Assembly (NCBI RefSeq): GCF_047511655.1
Contig: NC_133390.1
Span: 159,647,583-159,711,582, forward strand
Length of the DNA: 64,000 nt
Reading direction: 5' to 3'
From: Castor canadensis
Taxonomy: Eukaryota > Chordata > Mammalia > Rodentia > Castoridae
The position numbers and the translations under genes were made by a program. The notes under the pieces were generated by a model. That model had not been told where the DNA came from, ran no database searches, and saw only the letters and a program-made list of their open reading frames with translations. Each line of letters begins with the position of its first letter. Positions within the stretch are counted from its first letter, which is position 1. This document shows, piece after piece, positions 19,797 to 33,995 of the stretch.

Positions 19797-20092
19797 ATCT
19801 GTTGTTTCTGTTGTTTTGAGACATGGTCTTGCTATGTAGCCCAGGCTGGTATTTAACTTGCCATTAGCCTGTCTCACCCTCCTGAGTGCTGGGATTACAG
19901 ACGTGTGCACCACCACGCTTAGCTTGTGAGCATATTTTCATGTTTATTTGCCATCACTAAACCTTCTTTGGTAAAATGTTAGTTTAATTTCTTTATTTCT
20001 TTATTTATTTTTGCAGTGCTGGAGTTTGAACTCAGGGCCTTATGCTAGCTAGGCAGATACTCTGCCATTTAAGCCAGTCCACCAGCCCTGTA
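19797..20092 (-). repeat. Reverse B1-like monomer and reverse ID-like monomer
   Basis: 19797-19925 is B1-like ('gctatgtagcccaggctgg', 'gtgctgggattacag'). 20010-20092 is a reverse ID-like unit, separated from it by unique sequence. Confidence 0.85.
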
Positions 20093-20213
20093 CATTTTTT
20101 TAATTGTTGGTGATAGTTCTCTTATTGTTGACAGTGTTTGTTTTATTTATTAATCCCAACGCAGCTTTTAAGAAAAATTATAATATATATATAATGTAAA
20201 AATTACCATTTTA

Positions 20214-20280
20214 GGGCTGGCAGAGCGCCTGCCCAGCAAGCTTGAGGTCCAATGCCACCACACACACACACACACACAAA
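20214..20280 (+). repeat. Truncated ID-like unit with (CA)n tail
   Basis: The words 'gggctggcagagcgcctgcc' and 'ttgaggtccaatgcc' precede a CA repeat at 20260-20278. Confidence 0.6.
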
Positions 20281-20289
20281 AAGTTGCCA

Positions 20290-20924
20290 TTTTAACCATT
20301 GTTAAGGGTATAGTTCAGCGGCATTAAGTACATTCACTTTGTGGTACAACCATCACCACTGTCCATCTCCAGAACTTTCACATCAAAACAAAACTCTGCA
20401 CCCATTAAACAGTAACTCTCCACCCCTCTCCCTACGGCCCTCAGTAATCAGTTCTACTATCTGGCTCTTTGAATTTGATTGTTCTAACTGGAATAATGTA
20501 ATATTTGTCCTTTGTGTTTGGTTTATTTCAGTTAGCATAATGCTCCAATATTCTTCTATGATGTACCATTATCAGAATTTTATCCCTTTTTAAAGTTAAT
20601 ATTCATATATAGGCATTTATATTTACATATACTCCATTTTCCTGAATTTTGCAGACTAAGATATCAAGACGTCAAAATGTGAATCATTGGTCCAAATTAA
20701 AGCACTTAGTAAGTGGTTCCATTTTAATTATCTATTCCTATGTTATGGACATTTTAGGTATTCTTACCTTTTGGATATTGTGGATAGTACTGCTATTAAT
20801 ATTGTGGTATGTAGATACCTGTTTGAATTTCTGTTTTCAGTTGATTTGGTCTGTACCCAAAAGTGAAATTGCTGGATCATATAGGTATTCTGTATTTAAC
20901 CTTTTGAGGAACTGTCATACTTTT
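20290..20924 (-). mobile_element. Ancient L1 ORF2 fragment, reverse, with a MIR-like insert
   Basis: The text resembles the reverse complement of an L1M ORF2/3' region ('caaccatcaccactgtccat', 'gattgctggatcatatagg'). Around 20640-20720 it is interrupted by a reverse MIR-like core ending 'cacttagtaagtggttcc'. Confidence 0.6.
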
Positions 20925-21110
20925 TTTGGGGTGGGGGACTACTAGGGTTTGCCTCACAGGCGCTCTACCACTTGAACCACTTCACCAGTCCTTTTTTGTG
21001 TTGGGTATTTTTGAGATAGGGTCTCTTGAACTATTTGCCCGGGCTGACTTTGAACCACGATCATCCTGAGTAGCTAAGATTACAGGTATGAGCCACTGGC
21101 GTCTGGCTGG
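20925..21110 (-). repeat. Dimeric SINE, reverse
   Basis: A degenerate tRNA-like unit is followed by a 7SL-like unit with 'tttttgagatagggtctctt' and 'gattacaggtatgagccac'. Confidence 0.8.
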
Positions 21111-21194
21111 CATATGTATTTTCATAGTGGCTCCACCATTTGACAGTCTCACCAGCAGTACTCAGAGTTTGAATTTTTCCACATTCTTTTTTCC

Positions 21195-21540
21195 TTTCAG
21201 CACTTTTTTTCTTTTACGCATATGTGCATACAATGTTTGGGTCATTTCTCTGCCCTCCCCCTACCCCCGCCCTTCTCCCTCCCCTTCCCCTCCCTCCCCC
21301 CCACCTCCTCACTACCAGGCAGAAACTAGTTTGCCCTTATCTCTAATTTTGTTGAAGAGAGAGTATAAGCTGTAATAGGAAGGAACAAGGGTTTTTGTAG
21401 TTGAGATAAGGATAGCTATATAGGGAGTTGACTTGCATTGCTTTCCTGTGCATGTGTGTTACCTTCTAAATTAATTCTTCTCGAACTAACCTTTTCTCTA
21501 GTTCCTGATTCCCTTCTCCTGTTGGCCTCTGTCCTCCACA
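21195..21540 (-). mobile_element. 5'-truncated L1 3' end, reverse, same subfamily as the full-length L1
   Basis: The sequence is the reverse complement of 59540-59870 in near-identical order: tail side 'catatgtgcatacaatg', the pyrimidine-rich block 21262-21310, 'gaaactagtttgcccttat', and 'gatagctatatagggagttg'. The insertion contains only 3' UTR. Confidence 0.85.
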
Positions 21541-21576
21541 TTCTTGCCAAAACTTAACTTTGCATTTTTTTAATGT

Positions 21577-21735
21577 GAGGTATTAAGCAGGTGGTGGCAG
21601 ATGTCTATAATCCCAGCACTTGAGAGGCTTAGGAAGGAAGATCACAAGTTTTAGGCCAGTCTGGGCTACATAGCAAGTTCAAAGCCAGTCTGGACTATAT
21701 AGCGAGACCCTGTCTCAAAAGACAAAAAAAAAAGA
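21577..21735 (+). repeat. B1-like SINE with duplicated right part
   Basis: It shows 'cagcacttgagaggct', then 'ccagtctgggctacatagc' followed by a second 'ccagtctggactatatagc' before 'gaccctgtctcaaaa'. The right half is present twice. Confidence 0.8.
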
Positions 21736-21997
21736 ATTTAAGTTGTTATGAATGGAAAGAATTTTTGTTAGCATATGTAACAAACTTAAATAGAAAATTT
21801 TAAGTTGTGTTAGCAGTGGACAAGAAATGTAGACTTTCAATAATTTCATAATCATTTACCTATGCCATATGCATATACATGATTCCAGGAGACCAGCTGG
21901 GGACATGGTAAAGGGGAAAGAGGTTCGGCTAATAAGATGGGCTGAATTAAACGTCCCTAGGGTATTCCATTTTCTGCTTTTTTGTTGTTGTCTGTCT

Positions 21998-22085
21998 GTA
22001 GTTTTAGTGGTACTGGGGTTTGAACTCAGGGCCTGGAACTTGTTAGACAGGTGCTCTACCACTTGAGCCACTCTACCAATAATCC
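21998..22085 (-). repeat. ID-like SINE, reverse
   Basis: It runs from 'gtggtactggggtttgaac' through 'gacaggtgctctaccacttg' to 'ccactctacc'. Confidence 0.85.
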
Positions 22086-22776
22086 TCCACCTGCCCCCTT
22101 AAAACCAAATCTAAGAAGCTTGCTCTGATGTCTCTGCTGACTTTGCTAACTTTATTTTGATAACTCATTTTATCAAATATGTTTGATCTTGGGGTGAAGA
22201 CCTATTTTATCTTTTGTCATTTCTGTAAATTGTGTATAATAGGCCCAGAGTGCTTAATCTAGCTAGGCTGTGTTTGCAAGTAACTCAGTTATTAATAATT
22301 CTTATACCTAATAAGCCAGTATAAATTCGGGGGCCTTTTGCCTTTTTCTCCTTTCCAAGATTTCTATTCTAGTACTCATCTCCTGCTTCTCAGTGAGTTT
22401 TTAGTGAACCTGATTTTACTCTGGTGCTCTACCAGTAGCTTTGCATTCTCTAATTGTGCAGTATTGATTTTGTTTTATTCCTTAAAAATGTATTCCTTCA
22501 TTTTGAACAGGATACACACATATATAGTACAAAATTCAAAAGTCATAAAAGAGTAATTGTTATACTTCTGCTTTTCATCCTCATGATCCCATTTTAATTA
22601 TTGCTAGTTCCCTGTATATCTTTGAATATGCTTATACATCTGTTTTATCAGTTTTGGAAAATGTCTTAAGGCTTACAGCTATGAAAATGAAAGAGTCCAT
22701 ATGCTTACACCACCTCCTTCCTTCCTCTATACTGCTATACATGTTAGCTATGGTATTTCTTGCCTGTTGGCTTTTT
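22086..22776. other. Unique AT-rich intron/intergenic sequence
   Basis: No exon is recognised. Parts (22480-22700) resemble an ancient reverse L1 ('acatatatagtacaaaattc'). Confidence 0.4.
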
Positions 22777-23300
22777 TTTTTTTTTTTCCAGTTCTGAGGA
22801 TTGACCTCAGAACCTTGTGCATGCTAGGCAAGAACTCTACAATGGAGTCACATCCCCAGCCCCTCTTGACTCTTTTTTTTTTTTTTTTGCAATACTGGAG
22901 TTTGAACTCAGGGCATCACACTTGTTAGGCAGGTGCTCTACCACTTAAGCCACTGTCAGCCCTTTTTTGTATTGGGTATTTTCAAGATAGGGTCTCTCAG
23001 ACTATTTGCTCAGGCTGGCTTCAAACAGATCCTTGCTGGGCACTGGTGGTTCACAACTGTAATCCTAGCTACTTAGGAGGCAGAGATTAGGAGGAATGTG
23101 GTTTGAAGCCAGCCCAGGCAAATAGCTTGCAAGACCCTATCTCAAAAAAACCCACTACAAAAAAAGGACTGGTGAAGTGGCTCAAGGTATAGGCCCTGGT
23201 TCAAGCTCCAGTACTGCAAAAAACAAACAAATACCAAGATCCTCCTGATCTCTGCCTCTCAAGTAGCTAGGATTATAGATTTGAGGCTACCAGCACCAAG
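22777..23300. repeat. SINE cluster with a forward dimer nested in a reverse dimer
   Basis: 22777-22862 is a reverse ID-like unit. 22870-23030 is a reverse tRNA+7SL dimer that breaks off after 'caggctggcttcaaacagat'. 23031-23225 is a complete forward dimer. The broken element then resumes at about 23240 ('gatcctcctgatctctgcct') to 23300. Confidence 0.85.
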
Positions 23301-23734
23301 CCCTCTTGACTCCCTTTTAATGATTTACTTCCAGCTTCTTCACTTGTTTTTGCAGTCCTAGTCTGTTTTCAGCAAGACTCGCATCTTTTTTAATGTTTCT
23401 GAAATGACCTTCACTTCTCACATAGTTTATTTTTTTTAACACTTCTGTCCTGAGCTCTGTCTGTGTCATCTCCTCCAGTTGTCTCATCCTCTCTTCTTTG
23501 AACTATGAACATAAAGATGCATCTTTGCATCTCATGTTTTAAAATATACCAAGCCCTTTGAGTTTATTTGTTGTGATTATCATCTGTTTTATGTTAATTT
23601 CTCTCTCTCTCTCTCTTTTTTTTTTTGGTGTCTTTCATATGCCATTTGTTTTTCGTTTCCCCTCCTTTATTTTCCCCTCTGCTTTATTTTTTTGTAATAT
23701 GTTTATGAAGAAGTTTCTTTTCTCTTTTTGAAGT
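23301..23734. other. Unique sequence with (TC)n
   Basis: There is a CT repeat at 23601-23617 followed by a T-run. Nothing else is recognised. Confidence 0.5.
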
Positions 23735-23915
23735 GGTATTAGGATTTGGACTGAAAGCCTTGCATTTCATGAGCCATACCCTTAGCCCTTTTTGCTTTAG
23801 TTATTTTTCAGATAGGGTCTTGTGCTTTTCCCCTGGGGCCAGCCTTGGACAGCAATTCTCCTACCTCCATCTCTCATATAGCTGGGGTTGTAGGCATGTG
23901 CTGTCATCCCTGGCT
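23735..23915 (-). repeat. Dimeric SINE, reverse, diverged
   Basis: A diverged tRNA-like unit is followed by a 7SL-like unit ('cagatagggtcttgtgcttt', 'gctggggttgtaggc'). Confidence 0.75.
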
Positions 23916-24359
23916 TATTTCAATGAAATAATTATGTTCATAGAAAGTTGGAAACATAATAGGGAGGTCTCTTGTATGCTTTCCCCCCAGTAGTAACACC
24001 TTACATAACTATAGTACAGTCACAATCAGGAAATTGACATTTGTATAATCCACAGACCTTATTCCTAGCATTCCCCAATTTTTCATGCATTTAATGTGTG
24101 TGTGTGTGTGTAGGTCTACTATAACTCTTCCTTAGATGCATGTTGTTACGTGTTTTATCAATGAGCTACACCACCACCCCAGCCCCAGAGCCTGGCTCTT
24201 TCTTCCAGCTGCCTTCACTGCATTCAGTGGTCTTTGATGTCTCCGTTAGTTGAGGGAGGGTTGGCAGATCAGGTGATATTGAAACCACAGTTTTCTACTG
24301 AAGGTCCATTTTTTCTCTAGAAGACCTCATCTTCTCCTCTACTTTCATAGATTTTTGGA

Positions 24360-24560
24360 GTTTTTGGTGGTACTGGAGATTGAATTTAGAGAGTAGTATA
24401 CCACTTGAGCCATACTCCCAGCCTGCTCTTTTGCTTTAGTTTATTTTTCAAGGGCCTCATGCTTTTTGCCCAGGGCTGGCTTCTGACCCACCATCCTTCC
24501 ATCTCTGCCTCCTTCATAGCTGGGATTACAGGCATATACCACTATGCCCAGCCCTTTCTC
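24360..24560 (-). repeat. Dimeric SINE, reverse
   Basis: It runs from 'tttttggtggtactggagat' through 'gccatactcccagcct' to 'agctgggattacaggcatat'. Confidence 0.8.
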
Positions 24561-25744
24561 TCCTTTTAGAAGGACCCCAGAGCCATTTCCATTACCAACG
24601 TCCTTTCAACATTCAACATCTGATTGAGGGCTTCCATTTTGCTGAGTTTCTCTGACTATCCTGATTTAACAAGACTTATGGGATAGTGCTATGTACCCAC
24701 TCACCAGAGTCTCCAAGTGATCCCAAAGCTAAGGTGTTTGATATCCCTACCCACATCCAGAAGCTTCCTGTTTTCTTTAGATGGCCCCATCATTCTGGCA
24801 GTCATTTAACCACTTTGAGCCCCTGTGTTCGCATGTGTAGAGTGGGGGTTAAGGTCCCTTGTGAGGATTATAAGGATTAACTGAGATAATGCCTACTAAT
24901 GTAGTTTCCTTGTTCCTTCTCCCTCCAGAATCTTTCACTGTGACATCAGTAGGTTCTGAGAATGAGATTTTCTCAGAATGAGGCTTCCAGCAGTTTCTGG
25001 TAGAGCAGGAGTGAAAGAAGCTCTTGCTTGCCATTGAGGGAAGCTGTTTGTTTCTAGTATAACTGGTTTCTTGGAGGAAGGTGTGTTGTCCTCCCCTTGA
25101 AAGGCAAAGGGCTAGTTGTAATATTTGCCAATTCAGGAACCATGAGGAGATATATGGTGTCTTATCCCTGGCAGCTCCTGAAGAAGGAACTGGTGAGGAG
25201 GGTCAAGGAATCTGGGAGGGAATTCCTGAGAAGACTGAAAAATAAGCATTGAGGAAGGAAGAGGCAGATGAAGTAGAGGCCTTGGATAAACGATGGCCAT
25301 TTTTTTGCCTTTTGGAGTCACAGCATGACACAAAGAAGGGAGGTCCAAACAAGGCTCAAAAGGGCTGAATTCTGACCCCTGCCCTATTGCCCACTAACAC
25401 CTAAACATGAGGCAAGCCCCAGGCTATACTCTGAGCCCAGAGTCCCATTCCATACCCACCCTTCCTGCTACTGAGAGCCAGTAAAAAACAAGGTGAGTCC
25501 ATAGGTGATCTGTGGACTCTGGAGCCAGACTGCCTAGGTTTAGATCCTAAACCCTAAACAAGTTACTTGGTTTGCTCTGCCTTTGCTTTCTCCTCTGTAA
25601 AGGGTAATGATAATATTAGGATTTACTGCTAAATTTACTGTTAAGGATCAAATGAAATAAAACATGTTAGAATAATGCCTGGCAATAGTTAATTATACTC
25701 AGTAAATATTAATCTTATTAATAAAGTACCTTACCATTTATTCA
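24561..25744. other. Mostly unique sequence; MIR at 25505-25720
   Basis: The stretch 24561-25500 is unique, with no recognised exon despite short open frames. 25505-25720 reads as a forward MIR ('tggagccagactgcctaggt', 'aataatgcctggcaata'). Confidence 0.55.
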
Positions 25745-26120
25745 TTTATTTTTGATGGTACTGAGAATTGAACTTAGGGCCTTACACTTGCTAAGCAAGT
25801 GTTATAGCACTTGAGCTAGGCGCTAGCCCCCCTCCCCTCACATATTTCCTTTAGATATCTATTTTTTGTGTTTTTGGTTTCTTGAGACTGGATCTCAATA
25901 TGTAGTCCAGACTGGGCTTGAACTTGCTATGTAGCTCAGGCTAGCTTTGAACTCTTAATTCTTCTGCCTCAGCCTCACAAGTGTTAGGATTACAGGCATG
26001 TACCACTACACCTGGCTAGATACCTAGTTTCTTTGTCTTTTTTTTTTTTGGTGGTACTGGGGGTTAAACTTGGCCTCATGTTTAAAGTACTCTGCTACTT
26101 GAGCCACACCCCCAGCCCTT
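25745..26120 (-). repeat. Cluster: ID-like, B1-like, ID-like, all reverse
   Basis: The ID-like unit is 25745-25830, the B1-like unit with a duplicated segment is 25870-26022, and the second ID-like unit is 26040-26120. Confidence 0.8.
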
Positions 26121-26139
26121 ATGTACTTAACTTTTAATG

Positions 26140-26725
26140 AAATAGAACATTACAGTTGCAGTTAGAGCACTTTTACCACCCCATTCCCTTTTATTTCTCT
26201 TCACTTAACAACCACTTTCCTGAAGTTAGTGTCATTCTTCCTATTTATTTTTATATATTTTTCATATGTATATATCCATAAACAATATATATTATGCAGC
26301 ATACTTTTTAAAAAGGACACCATAAATGCCATCATAGTTCTCTTTTCCCCACCCTCAAAATGGTTTCAGCTCTATCCACATTGACCTACAGAGATCTAGT
26401 GCTATGTTCAGTCCTGTGACCTGTACCATATGTATTGGCCCCTTTTATGGACACTTTGTTTTCAGACATTCACTGCTATCACACAATGCTGCTATAAGCA
26501 TCCTTATGGCTATCTCCTTGTACACATGTGAGTTTTTCTAAAGAGTACACACAAAATGAATACAATTCCTTGATGGTACACACATCCCCAGCTTTATAAA
26601 ATGTTGTCAAATTGCTCTACAACATTTTTGTATCATGTTCCCCAGTTCTCCAATGACAGATGTAAAATAGCATCTTATTACTTTAATTTACATTGCTACT
26701 ATTTCTAGTGATGTTAAGAATCTTT
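26140..26725 (-). mobile_element. Ancient L1 fragment, reverse
   Basis: Diverged text resembles a reverse L1M ORF2/3' end ('aatgctgctataagcatcc', 'ttgtcaaattgctctaca'). Confidence 0.5.
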
Positions 26726-26727
26726 TC

Positions 26728-26805
26728 ACAGTGTAGGGCTCAATGGGAGAGCACATGCTTAGCATCTGTGAGACCCTGGGTTCCATCCCTAGCACCACAA
26801 GAAAT
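26728..26805 (+). repeat. ID-like SINE monomer
   Basis: 'gggctcaatgggagagcac' is followed by 'gggttccatccctagcacca'. Confidence 0.75.
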
Positions 26806-27417
26806 GTTACTGATTTGTAGCTGATTCAAATTTTCCTTTGAATTACTTGTTCATATCCTTTGTTCATTTTGCTATCATGGGTTACTTGTATTTTTCTTAT
26901 AACTGATAGGATTTTTTTTTAAAGTTCTGGATAGTAATCTTCTGTTTATTACATGCATGGAAAGAAAATATGTTCTCTCAGTCTGTGTTTTGTCTTTTCA
27001 CTTTGTTTATGATGTATTTATTAACAGAAATTAAGAAGCAAAATTTTTAATTTAGTTTTGCATTTTTTAAGTTATGAAAATTTTCACACATAAAACTTGA
27101 AAGAATATGTGTAATCGTTACCCATTGAATCTGTCAGTCAATGGCCTGTCATATTTTTTATGTGTATATTTGCTAAGTCATTTGAAACTAAATTGTATAC
27201 TTTATGACATTTTCAAAATAAGGATACTATTCTATATAACCACAATACCATTATACTAAGAAACTTAACACTAAATTCTGTAATATCATCTAATATATAG
27301 TCATACTCAGTTTCCTCATTTGTCCCCTAAAATGTCTTTTATCGCTTGTTATCATGAACCAAGGTCCAATCAAGGTTCATACTTTCCATTTGCTTTTATG
27401 TCTCTTGATTTCTTTTT
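26806..27417 (-). other. Old L1-like intron sequence
   Basis: AT-rich text with weak resemblance to an ancient reverse L1 (27060-27360). No exon is recognised. Confidence 0.4.
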
Positions 27418-27505
27418 TTCTGTTTTATACTGGGGTTTGAACTCAGGATGTCATGCTTGCTAGGCAGGTATGCTATCACTTGAGCCATTTTGCCAGCCCT
27501 TGCTT
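27418..27505 (-). repeat. ID-like SINE, reverse
   Basis: It shows 'tactggggtttgaactcagg' then 'cttgagccattttgccagcc'. Confidence 0.8.
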
Positions 27506-27857
27506 TTTTTCTTAATCTAAAACAGCCCCCACACCTTGTTTTCCCTAGAAGATCAACTTTTTGAAGAAATGGGTTAGTTGACTTATAGATTGTTCTATAT
27601 TGTGAATTTTCTCCTGTCCTCCATATTTGCCTAGCTCGTCCTTACTCCCAAGTTCATTTAGGAATCTAGAGGCCAATTTGTCCTCAGTCTAATTCCAAAT
27701 ACTCAGGGAAAAGATAGGTGACTCCTTTTGGATTAAATGTTATATTACTATTCTATGGCTCTTGGAACAAATCACCATAATTTAATGACTTAAAACAACA
27801 CAAATTTCTTAGCTTCCAATGCAATAGGCTAGTTGTCTAAAACAGTTCTCTGGGCTA

Positions 27858-27970
27858 AAATCAAGGTGTCAGGGTCTGTGGATGTGTAGAGTACTTACCT
27901 AGCATGTGCAAGGCCCTGAAGTCCATCCCAAAAATAAATAAATAAGCATCATGCAAACAAATAAATAAAA
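27858..27970 (+). repeat. ID-like SINE with (AAAT)n tail
   Basis: The tRNA-like body ('gtagagtacttacctagcat') is followed by AAATAAAT repeats. Confidence 0.65.
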
Positions 27971-28167
27971 GTAGACTCAAAGTGTTAGCAGGGATGCATT
28001 CCTACCTCAAGGCTCTAGGGAAGAATCTAGTCCTTACCTTTGCTGTTTCTAAAGACCACCACATTCCTTGGCTTGTAGGTTCTTCCTCTTCTTCAAAACC
28101 AGCAGTGTTGTCTCTTTCTGACCATTTATTCCTCAGATCTATCTGATATCACAGTTCAGGCTCTTGG

Positions 28168-28368
28168 CCAGGTATCGGTGGCTCATGTCTGTAATCCTAG
28201 CTACTCAGAAGGCAGAGATCAGGAGGATCGTGGTTTGAAGCCAGTCCCAGACAAATAGTTCACAAGACCCTATCTCGAAAAAACCCATCACAAAAAAAGG
28301 ACTGGTGGAGTGGCTCAAGGTGTAGGCCTTGAGTTCAAATCCCAGTAGTGCCAAAAAAAAAAAAAAAG
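28168..28368 (+). repeat. Dimeric SINE, forward
   Basis: The 7SL-like unit starts 'ggccaggtatcggtggctca'. The tRNA-like unit starts 'ggactggtggagtggctcaa' and ends in a long A tail. Confidence 0.9.
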
Positions 28369-28611
28369 TTCAGGCTGTTGGTATTATCCCCACACTGCCT
28401 GCAATTACTTGAGTCCCTTTTTTTTCCTCAGCAGAAGTGAAGGACTTGACATTCAGCCAATGGTGTGCTAGTGAGTGTTTAACAGCTGGCTCCTGGATTG
28501 GAGAATGTCTTGATTTGTAGTAGCTGCCAGATTCTGTGGCATAAATACTCCCAGAATGACTGGTTTTAAGCTACCAACATAATTTTAACAGGTTTGCAAA
28601 ACTTCCTGAGA

Positions 28612-28700
28612 GGACTGTAGGTGTAGCTCAGTGGTAAACTCTTGGCCTGGCATGTGTGAAGCCCCGGGTTCAATCCTGAGACAGTAAAAAACAAAAAACA
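28612..28700 (+). repeat. ID-like SINE monomer
   Basis: 'gtgtagctcagtggtaaact' is followed by 'ccgggttcaatcctgag' and a (CAAAA)-rich tail. Confidence 0.8.
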
Positions 28701-28834
28701 AAACTTGAGAATGTAACCATCACTTCAGCACACCACTGTATTTTATCCTGTTAAATTTCACCTTGTTCAGAGCCATCTAGCCTGCTGTTGACAACAGATG
28801 GTTTCCATTGATCGTGTTTGCTTTGTTTCCATAG

Positions 28835-31404
<2,570 letters not shown>

Positions 31405-31458
31405 AAAAAGAAGCAAGGCCGAATTACATTTGATACTTTGGATTTCGTTGCAGAGGAG
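31405..31458 (+). CDS. CNBD2: CNBD2 coding exon 2 of those in window
   Basis: A 54-nt exon of 18 codons, KKKQGRITFDTLDFVAEE, between tctttcag and GAG|GTATGC. It is phase 0 on both sides, so it joins FSFWD to GHFPP of the next exon. Human CNBD2 as I recall it has the same length and pattern here (K-K-x-Q-G-R-I-x-F-D-T). It is short and was accepted for its splice sites, phase and homology. Confidence 0.92.
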
Positions 31459-31834
31459 GTATGCATAGGTCTAACCTTTCTGTGCAGGAATTTTCTGTCT
31501 GCACCATGGGCTTGAAGAAGCACTGGGCTTGGGTCTGAAAAAGCTGATTTGGGTCCAGGTTCTGCCACCAGTCCAATGTGTCACCCTGAACTGGCTTTAT
31601 AGAAGAGCTTCCTCATAAAGTAGATAACTCCACTGATTCTTTCCTGCCCTAGCATTAACAAAACTGAGTACCATGAACCAGATATCATTGTATAGATGAG
31701 GGGAACCAATGGGGGATCCTGGGATTGGACTCATGGGAAAACAAAAGAAAGCAAAACTGAGGATGTGAGAGGCCCAGACAAAGGAGAAAAAAGCCAGGTG
31801 ATAGGGAAAGCCTTAGGCTATGTGAATTCTTTTT

Positions 31835-32032
31835 TTTTTTCCCCCTCTGGTACTGGGGTTTGAACTCAGGACCTATACCTTGAGCCATTCTGTCAGCTCT
31901 TTTTTTATGATTTTTTTTTTAAGATAGAGTCTTCTGAACTATTTGCCTGGTCTGTCTTTGAACCATGATCCTCCTGAGCTCTGCCTCCTAAGCACCTAGG
32001 ATTACAGGTATAACCACCAGTGCCTGGCTAGG
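31835..32032 (-). repeat. Dimeric SINE, reverse
   Basis: It shows 'ctggtactggggtttgaact', then 'agatagagtcttctgaacta', then 'cctaggattacaggtataac'. Confidence 0.8.
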
Positions 32033-32236
32033 CTGTGTGAATTCTGTTTCTCCTTGAACTCTCAGAGATGCTGGGCACACTGGTTCCCCACCTGGGTATT
32101 GGACACCCTTCAAGAGTTTTCCCATTCTGATGAAGGAATGAATGCCTTTATTTCTCTGCGAGGCTTTGGGCTGTGTGACTTGTTCTCTGAATTTCAAGCA
32201 TCATTGTTATCTTCCTTACTTCTACCCACCAAATCC

Positions 32237-32264
32237 TGGATTTTAAATTAAAATTTAAAATCCA
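32237..32264. other. 28-bp near-perfect palindrome
   Basis: TGGATTTTAAATT and its exact reverse complement AATTTAAAATCCA are separated by only AA. It is very AT-rich and lies in a CNBD2 intron. Confidence 0.9.
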
Positions 32265-33008
32265 ACTTTAAAAGTAAAGGAACCTACCTATTTATAGGAA
32301 AAGCTGAAATTCTCATAGATCTGACTTGACCCAGGTCTGGAGTAGCCATATTGTTTTTTCTCTCAGGTAAAGAGAACAGAACTTTATAACTGGTACCAGG
32401 ACCAGTTACCTTTGCCCATCCCCTGTCCTACCCCTTTCCTGCCTTGGAGATAAGGGATAGTTATATGTCCTGCTTTTCCTGGGCACAATCTAACTTTTCA
32501 TGTCCTCTCATGGATGAAGCATAATCAGATGTCATTCAAATCATGTGTTTCTTCTGATATTGGGCATGGACGGTTACCCAATTTTACCCTTCAGCTAAGA
32601 GAAACCAGGAGCCTGAGTCACAGAACTCTAGAGCTGAGGGCAAATCTATGCATAGCAATTGAGAAAGAGAAGAGGGCAGAGGGAAAAACCCATTGTTACA
32701 GTCACAGCCTATAGGTGGCAGTCCATCTAGTCATGTCTGACTGGTACCAATACAGGGAGCATCATCTTGGCTGAGACAAGGGCAAAGGTCTCCCCTGATT
32801 GCAGTGTGCATGTGCTGAGGGGACCATGCCGGGCCCTGGAACTCAGGGAGGCCCTGTATTGCTGGAGGAGGTAGCATATAAGCCTTGGCACAGGGCAGTT
32901 CTACTTATAATCCTGCCTGACTTTCTTCCTTTGTCAAGTGGGAATAACAATTCTTTGGCTGGGTGAGGATGCAGTGAAAAGGGAGTGCAAGATGCTTATT
33001 TATCCTGA

Positions 33009-33371
<363 letters not shown>

Positions 33372-33668
33372 TGAGGATATCAGCCATGAAGTCTTCTGTC
33401 AGTTCAACTGAGTGATCACTGTTATGGTGGCAACTCAGCTGAGTTAACCTAAAGAGGTGACCTAGAATTAAGAGTCATTAAACCTGGAGATGGTCTGGTG
33501 GGAATGTCTGAAAGAATCTGGTTCAATTCCCTCACTTTTCAAATGGGAAAACTGAGGTCTAGGGTGGGGGGAGAAGACTTATCCTAGGGACCCAGTGTCT
33601 TAATCTATGTTCTGTTGTTAGTAACATAATACCACAGACTGAGCAAGTTACAAAGAGACTGATTTCAG

Positions 33669-33995
33669 CCAGGCACAGTGACTCATGCCTGTAATCCCAG
33701 CTTCTCAGGAGGTGGAGATTGAGATGACCATGCTTATAGGCCAGCCCGGGCAAAAAAGGGATACCCCAGTGTATTGTGTTTTAATCAATACACTGGGCGT
33801 GGTAGTGCATACCTGTGGTTCCAGCTATGTGGGAGGCCTTAGGTAGTAGAATCTCAGTCTGACTGAGGACAACCTGAGTGAAAACATAAAAACCTACTGG
33901 AAAAACAACTAAAGGATAAAAAAATTGAAGGTGTGACTCAAGGTAGAGTACTTGTCTGAGGACTTGACTTCAAACCCTATTTACCATCAGAAAAA
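33669..33995 (+). repeat. Trimeric SINE (7SL-like, 7SL-like, tRNA-like) with perfect target duplication
   Basis: The first 7SL-like unit starts 'ccaggcacagtgactcatgc' and the second 'cactgggcgtggtagtgcat'. The tRNA-like unit is 'aaggtgtgactcaaggtaga' and ends in an A tail. The 17-bp flank 'aaagagactgatttcag' occurs identically at 33652-33668 and 33996-34012. Confidence 0.9.
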
